DNA from: Areca catechu
Lineage: Eukaryota > Streptophyta > Magnoliopsida > Arecales > Arecaceae
Reading direction: 5' to 3'
DNA: 64,000 nucleotides
Assembly: GCA_021397845.1 (NCBI GenBank)
Contig: CM038049.1
Coordinates: 107,042,877 to 107,106,876 of the forward strand
Shown here: in pieces, positions 56,290 through 64,000 of the stretch
How the letters are laid out: every line of letters begins with the position of its first letter
How positions within the stretch are numbered: the first letter of the stretch is position 1
Program-made: the position numbers and the translations under genes
Notes under the pieces: generated by a model
Told to the model about the DNA's origin: nothing
The model's database searches: none
What the model saw: the letters and a program-made list of their open reading frames with translations, nothing else

Positions 56290-56880
56290 CAAACCTAGCA
56301 GAAGCACAGCATACAGTTAGTTTCTTGTCATCCATTTTCAAACCATTAAATGCAGCACAAGCCACATCCATGACTGATGGATCCTAAAACACCAAGTAGG
56401 CTCAGGCAACAATCAAGCTGGATAATGACAGGGAGATGATAACCATCATCAGTCGTTTAGATACATTATACCTGATAGGCACAAAAACCATAACCTTTTA
56501 ATTTTCCCGTGTCCTTATCTTTAAGGACATCAAATCCACGCAGAGGTCTGGTAACATTAATTATTCACCAATAAGAACTATGATACTGGATGAAGATGCA
56601 ACAGTATTATGACAAAATCTTGAATTGCACTTCAAGTGTTTTTGAGAATTTTAGAAAGCTTTTTTCCAATAATTATAAAGTTCATGTTCAACATAATCAA
56701 AAGAATGAAAGAAAGAAAGTTTGCTTTCAACTAAATCCAGATATATTTTAAAAAATTTAATAAAGAGCAAATACACAAAAATGACTAGGTCAAAGTAAAT
56801 GTTTGTGTTGAATATGCACACCCAAAGGTCTCTAGTACCTCCTTTATTTGTGCATCCGTGAAGTAGTAGGGGAGACCACC
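56290..56880 (-). pseudogene. U2AF large-subunit-like fragment (second RRM), with introns
   Basis: Three minus-strand exons rebuild most of the second RNA-recognition motif of the splicing factor U2AF65: 56880-56821 GGLPYYFTDAQIKEVLETFG; about 56549-56473 PLRGFDVLKDKDTGKLKGYG then FCAYQ; and 56384-56293 DPSVMDVACAAFNGLKMDDK then KLTV. The RNP-type motifs and the order match plant U2AF65. Junctions have consensus signals (TGTTGTAG|G, TTACCAG|A, CAG|GTATAA, TTTTAG|GATCC). The two Arg after KLTV have become Cys. No other U2AF exon was recognised nearby, so this is a genomic fragment, probably captured by the CACTA element, not a working gene. Confidence 0.75.
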
Positions 56881-57129
56881 TACAACAACAACCACCCAAG
56901 GTGAGTGACAACTGGTTCCTTTGCTTGGAAGTGAGCAAACCCAAATGAAGAACTCCAGTCTTAGGAATTGGCACGGTGGAAGTGGAGCACTAAAATATGG
57001 TTTCAAACTTGTCACACAGTTAAATTCAATATTTGTAGGCATTTTAGTGAAAAGAAAAAAAGAAGAAAAGACTTCGACATACGAAGAACTAAAAAAGCTT
57101 CGCAAGTAACAATTAAAATTTTATAAGTA

Positions 57130-57430
57130 CATATGTACATAGATACATAACCATGCACATATATTTATACATATACATACATACATGTGCATGCAAAATA
57201 TTAAACTTTAGTCAAAAAAAAAAGAAAGAAAGAAAGTATGTAAATATAAGACCTATATAACAAATAATACTCTAAAATACCATCTAATAAAGGAAAGCTC
57301 ACACCTTAAGTAATTTTATGCATAAAACTATCAACAAGTTATCATAAGAAGGCATTCTCCAAAAACAGAAATCCAAGCAGTAGTTCCATAAAACACAACT
57401 GATAAAAGTAATTACTTTAGGGCATTTACC
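57130..57430. other. A/T-rich noncoding stretch with short tandem repeats
   Basis: An ATAC/ATGC-type repeat lies at 57125-57200 and an A-rich run at 57218-57236. No gene is seen. Confidence 0.5.
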
Positions 57431-57459
57431 TTCTCAAAATGAAATAGAGGCATCCTAGT

Positions 57460-59594
57460 TTTTGGTAGAATAGGGACCATCCTCCCCGTGATCATCATCA
57501 TCATCATCGTCATCAGAATCATCATCATTCGCAGAGGTAGCAACTGGAGATGGCGCTGGAACTGTAGATGAAAATTATGCTAAGATAGATAGATTCACCT
57601 TCATCTTCTCCATCATAAGGCGCATGAACTCCTCAGTACGGAAAACATGAGTAGATAACTCATTGTTCTGAGCTACTAATTGACTGTTCTGATTAGCTAA
57701 CTCCTCATTTCAAGCAGAAACAATCTCAAACATAATATAAATCTTTTCCTGCTCCTAAATCCACTCCTCAGTGACTCGTGAGGATGTGCGGCCAGAAGAT
57801 GAGGAGCCTATCAATAAGCTAGCTTATGATCCAAATCCATAAATCCGTCCCTTATTCACTCCAACTGTCTCTTTCCATACATATATCATGGATGGCTGAG
57901 GTTGCTGCTGTGATGATTCTATCCCATCCTCCCCAGTTGAGCACTGACTTGGTTGCACCTCTTGCCACTTCTATGCAAAATTAGTCTGTAAAAGATATTA
58001 GATATAATCAGTTAAACATACAAATAGTATAAATATGTAAATTAAAATAGTGTTTTTTGAATACTTACATATACTGTCCCTGCCTTCTTATTCATCCATT
58101 GATTGCCATCCTTTTTCTTTTGATGGGTGTGTCTGAAGAGCTCATCTAACGTAGGTGCTCGGTTCAACTTCTGCGTCTAAATTTCATAATACAAACAACA
58201 TTAGTAACTTTTAAAAAATGTTATATGAAATAAAAATGGGATATATGTAAAGAAAAGGATATTTGGCACGGATTCTGAAATAGAATCCTGGATGTTCAGA
58301 TCTAAAATGTATTTTGGATGAATCACACTACCAGATGTTCATTTCATTCTACTAATTCAACTGCTTACTAAGAGGAAGAAAGCATAAGGTATTAAATGCA
58401 CATTAATCCAAATGACTATTTTAGTTATATATAATAGATGTGAAGTTGATGAAAAATATATATGCATTAATAATAAATTAATTAATTAATTAATACCAAT
58501 CTTGTTGCATGGTCGTTAATGCTAATAGAACCACTAGTATGAAGTGGAAAGCCCAATCCACCGCAATCGGATGCACGATTCTTCTTATTTTTCTGACTTC
58601 TGGCTTTGAACTCATCACTATCCCAATATTTCCATAGCTCTTACCATACACCCTCTCCAATCCAATCTGGCTTGCGGTCATGATTTTCACGAGCCTCATT
58701 AAAAATATCTGCAAGACAACTTGAACCACGATGCTCCCAATTCCCTCGAATACGGTGCTCATCTTCTGGATCCCATTATAATTTTTTCTAGAAAAAGAAA
58801 AAAAGAAAAAAATCAATATCAACAAAATATATAGATACTTTAAATCAAGTAAAAATAAATAAAAATACTTGATCAACTTAAAAATATCCTTGCTTCAAAC
58901 TCACGAAACCACATGTCTCGTGTCCTATTTGGAATCTTCTTCCATGAAGAGTAAGGACCGTCATACTTGCTCTTAAATATTTCAACCAAAGCATGGGTCA
59001 CCATGTGGTCGTCATTGAAACTGAAAATATTAACAACGGTCAAACAATCACGTATATTCATTTTAGTGAAATAAAATAGTATATTAAACTAAGTATTATA
59101 TAGTTTTACCCATAACCACTTGGAATTAACGGCGTCCTCTCTGATATCTATGTGTGCATGCCCTCTTGGCTAGAAGTTGTAGTGGTAGAAGTGTGCACAG
59201 GTTAGATAGGTGGTGACTGCCCAGGTGGGACCATAATATGGGGAGAGGAAGAACTGTAAGTAGGGCTAGGTATGTGTGGCATAGTATTTGGATATGAAAA
59301 ATTTAGTGATGGATATGTAGGAAATGAAGGTGGCATAGTAGAGGAAGAGGGTGGATTAGTGAAAGTGGTGGGAATGGAAGGCGGAATGGAACCAGAATAT
59401 GGTGGTTGAGTTGTAAAAGTCCCTGAGGTCATAATAGGGAGATGTGGTGGAATAGGAGGAAAATGAGATGGCATTGTAGGTATATGTGGTGGAATAGGAG
59501 GAAAAGGAGATGGCATGGTTGAAGGTGGTGTAATAGGAGAAGAAGATGGTGTAACGGTGACAAAAGGTAGCGAGCGAAGCATCTGGGGGGCCAT
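57460..59594 (-). pseudogene. Transposase_24-like (Ptta/En/Spm) gene of CACTA element 2, 5' end removed by element F
   Basis: Minus-strand exons, in order: a Pro/Ser/Thr-rich segment (59594-59202); 59061-58873 with SSWKKIPNRTRDMWFREFEA; 58780-58500 with GNWEHRGSSCLADIFNEARE, then ELWKYWDSDEFKARSQKNKK, NRAS and HTSGSISINDHA; 58180-58085 with LNRAPTLDELFRHTHQKKKD and GNQWMNKKAG; and 57985-57500 with a Gln/Asn/Glu-rich coiled coil ending in an Asp run. The W-x-LC/LWxYW and NKxNR...H..GS.S pattern is that of Pfam Transposase_24. A stop interrupts EGVW-x-ELW and others lie in the last exon, so this copy is inactive. Such proteins accompany the TNPD transposase in plant CACTA elements. Confidence 0.7.
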
Positions 59595-61160
59595 TGGTGG
59601 GGACAACAGGATCAGACACAGATCTCTGGATCCCATATAGTTTACTTAGTCATGTGTCAAAGTTTTGAAAATTTTGTAATCAATTAAGATTGAGTCCTGT
59701 AATAAGTTGAGGTTAGTTGATTTGTCTCAACCCTCAACCTAGTCAGTATTTTGAGTCCTGAACATCAATTATGAGTCCAGTATGAGTCTAATTTTTGTAC
59801 AAAAGAGGAGGTCACCCTATTTTGGAGCTCCACCAGGTCACATCCACGAGTTGAGGCCGCTAAATCAGTCCATTGGATCTTGTGTGACAACCCAGGATCC
59901 AAGATGCTTCAAAAAAACCTAATTATTTTTGGATGTCCTCCAGATGCCTAGATTCTAGTCCAGATGCCAGAGCATATTCCCAAACCAGGGCATCCATGAT
60001 TCCAAAGGTCCCTCTATATCCTAGCCTAAAGAAATCAAGTCCAGGTACCAAGCCCAAGCCCTAAAGAAGCAAGATTCCATGGAATATTCTTGCTACCAGG
60101 CTACCAGGCCACCTCAGATTCCAGAGGCCCAAACCCATGCACCCAAGCTCCTTTGGGCCGGCCCCTTGCTGCTCCTAAAAGCCCAACATGACCTCCTAGG
60201 CATCCTTGAAGTGTTGACGAAGTCCAAGAGGTGTCCTTGAGTGGAAAAGTCAAAGCATGAAGGGAAAAGTAGAAGACTAGGTCAATTCCTAACCTAATGG
60301 GGATTTGTTTTTCTAACCTAGCTAGGAAAGGACTTGTATTCCAATTTGGAAGAGAACTTGTAACCCAAGTGTAACCATGGTTAGTGAGGGCATGGGAATT
60401 CTATAAATACCCCACCCCTCCCCCTCTTGTAATCAACTTTTATTCATGATATCAAAAACCCTGGTGAATTTATTTTGAGCTTGCGAGCTTGTGTTACTTT
60501 ATTTTTTTGGTTCTTTGGTTTATGTTTGTGTTTCTTTGCTGCCCTAGCATCCTTCTACACCCTAACTCACTGCCATCCAAGCCTTCACATGTCCAAGAAG
60601 GAGTGCCCTAGGCCACCAAGCAAGGAGATCTTCATCAAGCTTCAAGCCGCCCCGCTTCTAAACCCTAACCTGATTCCTTCTAAACCTAATCCCCTTTCTT
60701 TTTCTTACTTGCTATTTTGATTGACCCTTGACATTTTGCAGGATCCCCGAGGTGTTTCACCTCCCCAGAGAAGGCTTTCTTTGCATCCGGAATCATCCAA
60801 ATCAGCCATCTAATCAAGGAAACCGAACTTCACCATCTAGACTCCAATCAGAGTGCTGTGTGATCTCTTCATCGGACGTTCTTCAAATCACAGATTGGTA
60901 ACATCTTTTCCTTCTTTTAATTTCTGATTTGATGAAGATAATCTATCCTAATCTGGGAGTTTCTCAATTCTCGGGTCCTGGAATTTATTATTTTGCATGA
61001 GCTTGCCTGCAATACGATGATTCTATGCATTGCTCTTTTTCTTGCTAGTTCTTACTTTTATTTGAAAATTTAGCTTACAAACTAAATTATAAAAATCATA
61101 AAAAAAATTATTTTACTATTTTTCCTATATGTTTAGCAATCTTAGAGTCGTCCCGCATCA
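59595..61160 (+). repeat. 5' LTR of element F
   Basis: It starts TGGTGGGGACAACAGGATC and ends ...GTCGTCCCGCATCA; 1566 bp. The TATA box is at 60402-60409. Similar over its length to the LTRs of B and C. Confidence 0.88.
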
Positions 61161-61163
61161 GTT

Positions 61164-61175
61164 TGGTATCAGAGC
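61164..61175 (+). promoter_or_regulatory. Primer-binding site of element F (initiator Met tRNA)
   Basis: TGGTATCAGAGC lies 3 bases after the LTR end. Confidence 0.9.
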
Positions 61176-62306
61176 AGGTTTATGATAGTTTTCTATTTGC
61201 TTTGCATTCTCAAACCCTAATTCAGCATTCTATCCACTGCATTAGGTGTCTAGGTTTCATTTAATTTTGGCATCCTAAATATTTTATTTTTTTATGAAAT
61301 TTTCACTGCATGTCCTATGTTATGTCCTAGTAATTATCATAATTTTTAATTATTTTTATAGAAACTCTAAAGTCCTAAAAGTCAGCATCATAAGAACCCT
61401 AATAGAATCCTAAAAATCTCTGTAGCAGTCCAAAACCCCTAAGATTTGCATCATCATTTGATTTTTTTTATGCATAAAATTTGGTAGGTAGAATTATCAT
61501 CATCCATCCTCTGTAATTTAATTTTCTAGATTTTTTTCATCGAAATATGTGTCAAATCTGCATCGGTTGAAACCCTAATATCCTGAATTCTGCTATTTCT
61601 GCATTTTGACTCAACCTAACCTAATCAACTTCCAAACCCCCCAATCCCAAGCCGAACTTTATTTGTTAACCCTAGTAAACTTAAACTTAACTTGACATCT
61701 CATAAATTAATTAAAAATTATTTTATTTTTTGATTGTTTTAGATTGCATCAGGACCATTGAATGTTCATTATCTTTTAATCTAATCTTAAGGGCAATCAA
61801 TATAACATCAGGGCAGGAGGTCATAACCTGTCCTGGGCCCAAAACAACCATCCAGCATTTCCACCCAAGTCTTAATTAAAATTAATTAGACTTAATTTAC
61901 CCTAGTGGGCTAGGTGACACCCAACAGGTTGGGTCCGAACAGTGTGGGCCAACTAGTGCATTTAATCTTGTGGCTATTACTGAAAGCTGGTGTCTAAGGC
62001 TGGGGGTCCAGAGTCAAACGACCTAAGTGGATTGGTGGTTTATAATTAGGGCCCTGTGACAAGAAGGGGGAGCCTCCCACCACCCTACCCCCTACCTGGC
62101 TAGTGAAAGGATTAGTTACTGGGTTAAGTGTAAGTTAAGCTGACCCATTCAATTTTGACTCTAGGTCTAGCAAACCCTAGATTGTACTAACCTTTTTTCT
62201 TGTTGCATGCTTGGCTGCACCATTCTACTTTGATTGATTGTTTGATTGCAAGACCACTAGACTAGGAACTTAATATCAGAAGTCTAAACCCCAACCCAGT
62301 TCAACC
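61176..62306 (+). other. Leader of element F, with the shared leader block
   Basis: The leader is noncoding. The shared block is at about 61985-62105 (GCTGGTGTCTAAGGCTGGGG ... CCCCCTACCTGGCTAGTG). The ancestral ORF1 start at 62250 has changed from ATG to AAG. Confidence 0.65.
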
Positions 62307-63491
62307 ATGGAGTCCAGTCTTGAAGCTCTTATAAGAAACATGAATGACCAGATGGTTACCCAATTAATCACCCAGATTAACCTATCTAATACCCAATTGA
62401 ACCATAAGCTTGACCAACTGATCCAATCAAGTAATCAAGCAATCCATAGTTTTGACCAAGTAGAAGATCAGTTAGGAACCCTAGGCAAGACCTATAGAGT
62501 TGAACCCTTGCCTTATGAGCCCCAGGAACCCATAGTCCCTAGATATGAACCCAGTAGTATCCCACTATCCCTCTGTCAACCTGAACCCTATAGGATTAGT
62601 ACCCCTAGCTGTGAGCCTAGTATTGGTCCATTTTTCTTTAGTCAACCCCCTCTTACCACCTTATTAGTTCACCCAAATGACCTTGAAGAGGAGATATATG
62701 AGACTGACCCGAGTTTAGTGGAACAGTATGAGGAGAAAGAAGAGGAGTTCCCCATAAAAGACTTAGAGTTAGTTGAATCAATAGATACCCAGGTAGAAGA
62801 CCACCCAATAATAGTTGACCCTGACCATACCCAAGTAGGAGCCGACCTAGATTAAGCTAACCCTAGCCATACCCAAACAGTAATAGACATAAAGTTAGCT
62901 GACCAAGTAGTGGAAGAGCTGTTAGAGGAAGAGAACCCTAATATTGTTACTAGAGTTTTACCTGAGGAGACACTAACAGAAAGCCGAACTATAGAGCCTA
63001 GTCCTTTGATTTATGAGCCAGAAGAATTCATTAAGGACCTGATCTCTTTGAATCAGTACCCTCAGGATGAAGTCATCTCTTTAACTCCACTTGATCTTTT
63101 CCCTGAAATTAATGACCTTTTCTTCCATAATGCAGACCCTTTAGATAGACATGAACCCCATAAGGTTAACCTGATTAGCCTTGGATTAATCCCTGATACC
63201 CCTTCTTATATCCTACTTTATCCAACTAAACCTGAACCATCTTCTTATTTCTTACCCTACCCAGCTAATCCTGAACCTACCCCTTATTTTCTACCCTTTC
63301 CTGGATCTTCTTATGTTTCTTTAGTCATTCATATGCATTTTATAGAGGTTTGCATATTGCATTCATTCATTGAGTCTGTCATTTTTGCTTCCTACTTATG
63401 GAAGATCCTTTGGCATCTATTAAGAGCTCATGTCACATTTTCATGTGCATACCAAACCAGAGTTAAACCTAGAGAGCCTGTAGTCTGTTAA
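62307..63491 (+). pseudogene. ORF1 of element F: coiled-coil / acidic / integrase-core remnant, one in-frame stop
   Basis: The first usable ATG is 62307 (MESSLEALIRNMNDQ), because the ancestral start 57 bases upstream is mutated. One frame runs to 63491 with a single TAA at 62853-62855. The first ~60 residues are a coiled-coil-like Asn/Gln-rich stretch (NLSNTQLNHKLDQLIQSSNQ). The middle has DLEEEIYETDPSLVEQYEEK, the end has proline-rich repeats, and the C-terminus reads SVIFASYLWKILWHLLRAHV, the integrase-core remnant. This is the clearest full-length version of ORF1 among the B/C/F subfamily, about 394 codons. Confidence 0.75.
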
Positions 63492-63579
63492 AGTTTGGAC
63501 GTCCAATAAAATTTCCTTTGGTAGGAAAGTCTAGTCGAGTCTATTAGGTGTTAGTTGAGTCCAGTAAATCCATAGCCCC

Positions 63580-64000
63580 GAATTATCTATCCACCAATGC
63601 ACTGACCTCTGCACAGCATATGCATCATGAAATTAGTCAAGAGTTGAACATAATTAATGAACTAAATAACAACTTGGCTAATTCCCTAAAAAAAGATGAA
63701 GAATTTTCTGCAAAGGAATATGTAACTGTCAAAGAATTTTCTGCTTGCGAAGCTGGCCCATCCAAAATAATGAATAGTAATGGACCCAATGCCTATGTGC
63801 TTGAGATATCACCTAATTTAGGTATTAGCTCTACTTTCATCAACTCAGACTTTATAAAGTCTAAGGAGCCAACAGTGATACCCAGTGAGCCCCTTGAGCC
63901 ACTCCCATTCTTTGAGAGAGAACCTATCCTAGAGTGACCACATATAATTTGGCCTTATGGTGAGGTAAAGATTGAAAGAGCATTAGATGATCAAGCTATC
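63580..64000 (+). pseudogene. ORF2 of element F: integrase C-terminal domain, start of chromodomain at the window edge
   Basis: The frame has EISQELNIINELNNNLANSL, GPNAYVLEISPNLGISSTFI and SEPLEPLPFFEREP. A frame change after 63937 leads to EVKIERALDDQAI, the first strand of the chromodomain, where the window ends. It is in a different frame from ORF1, as in the other copies. Confidence 0.7.

Larger units (their letters stand above)
55384..59594 (+). mobile_element. CACTA DNA transposon 2, left end with transposase-type gene (cut by element F)
   Basis: The terminus CACTACAGCAAAACAGGC begins at 55384 and is followed by subterminal motifs built on GATGCTTTAAAGCATC, a perfect 16-base palindrome (55430-55445), and relatives near 55515 and 55547. 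Inside are the U2AF65-like fragment and a Transposase_24-like gene on the minus strand. Element F interrupts it at 59595, so its other end is outside the window. That the terminus and the gene belong to one element is inferred from position. Confidence 0.6.
6368..64000 (+). mobile_element. Ty3/Gypsy Tat-lineage retrotransposon, plus strand, split by nested insertions
   Basis: The two ends are matched by LTR starts at 6368 (TGTTAGGATATGTCGGTTC) and 53068 (TGTTGGGATATGTCGGTTC), the latter directly after a polypurine tract. Between them, and interrupted by elements B, D and E, are gag, protease, RT, RNase H, a second archaeal-type RNase H, integrase without chromodomain, 3' tandem repeats, and an antisense gene cluster. 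The second RNase H and the antisense Transposase_28-type ORF are hallmarks of the Tat lineage. The coding region has many stops and frameshifts. The 3' LTR is itself cut by a CACTA transposon and continues off the window, so the end given is the window edge. The left flank GGTGT is the presumed target-site half. Confidence 0.8.
59595..64000 (+). mobile_element. Non-autonomous chromodomain-type LTR retrotransposon F (3' end off the right edge)
   Basis: It has a 5' LTR (59595-61160), initiator-Met primer site, leader, ORF1 and most of ORF2. It interrupts the Transposase_24-like gene. The presumed target site is GCCAT (59590-59594); the other half is outside the window. The LTR and interior are closest to B and C. 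Confidence 0.88.

Noticed and set aside
56290..57105. A resident, functional U2AF gene
   Set aside because: Only the second RRM is present, the conserved Arg pair has changed, no other U2AF exons were recognised in order, and the piece sits behind a CACTA terminus.
1..64000. tRNA, rRNA, organellar DNA insertions
   Set aside because: None was recognised by eye; the tRNA-like words found are primer-binding sites. A tRNAscan/Infernal run would settle this.

Overview
This window is plant nuclear DNA from an intergenic heterochromatin-type region. It is a deep stack of nested transposable elements, and no complete single-copy host gene is visible. The lineages seen (Ty3/Gypsy Tat, a chromodomain family, an Angela-like Ty1/Copia, CACTA DNA transposons with a Transposase_24-like gene) indicate a flowering plant. 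A monocot is my guess, but nothing here fixes the species. No rRNA, tRNA, CRISPR array or bacterial-type gene was seen.

Layout. (1) 1-4248: 5' half of a minus-strand non-autonomous element (A), inserted in the leader of another minus-strand LTR element (Z, 4249-6367). (2) 6368 to beyond the right edge: a Ty3/Gypsy Tat element on the plus strand. Its pieces are 5' LTR 6368-9569, gag 9960-10970, gag/protease 27299-27912, RT-RNaseH-aRH-integrase 37931-41340, 3' tandem repeats near 41560-41670 and 46839-46970, an antisense gene cluster 47200-52442, a polypurine tract at 53054-53067, and the start of the 3' LTR 53068-53204. (3) Insertions split the Tat element: a Copia solo LTR (6886-9258, TSD TTAAC); element B (10971-27298, TSD AAATA); a near-complete Copia element D (27913-37930, TSD GGGAT); element E (41671-46838, TSD CTACC); and a CACTA transposon from 53205. 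(4) B contains element C (12883-23257, TSD GAAAC). C contains a solo LTR (16551-18229) and a Copia solo LTR (18342-20930, TSD CACAC). (5) A second CACTA terminus lies at 55384. Behind it are a U2AF65-like gene fragment with introns and a decayed Transposase_24-like gene, cut at 59595 by element F (59595 to the right edge).

The most unusual content is the family formed by A, B, C, E and F. These have LTRs of 1.25-1.57 kb and a short interior with no reverse transcriptase, RNase H or protease. ORF1 has a coiled-coil N-terminus, an acidic/proline-rich middle and a truncated integrase-core remnant. ORF2 is an integrase C-terminal domain plus chromodomain. The same architecture in five insertions of different subfamilies suggests a non-autonomous lineage that kept its targeting module and lost its catalytic enzymes; autonomous partners would have to act in trans.

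The second theme is structured leader RNA. Copia element D has four hairpins with an almost invariant loop on unrelated stems, next to 61-bp tandem repeats that each form a perfect hairpin. A separate leader block is shared between Copia D, element Z and all the chromodomain elements, although these use different primer-binding sites and belong to different superfamilies. Coordinates were read by eye. Boundaries supported by target-site duplications are firm to the base; domain edges are approximate.
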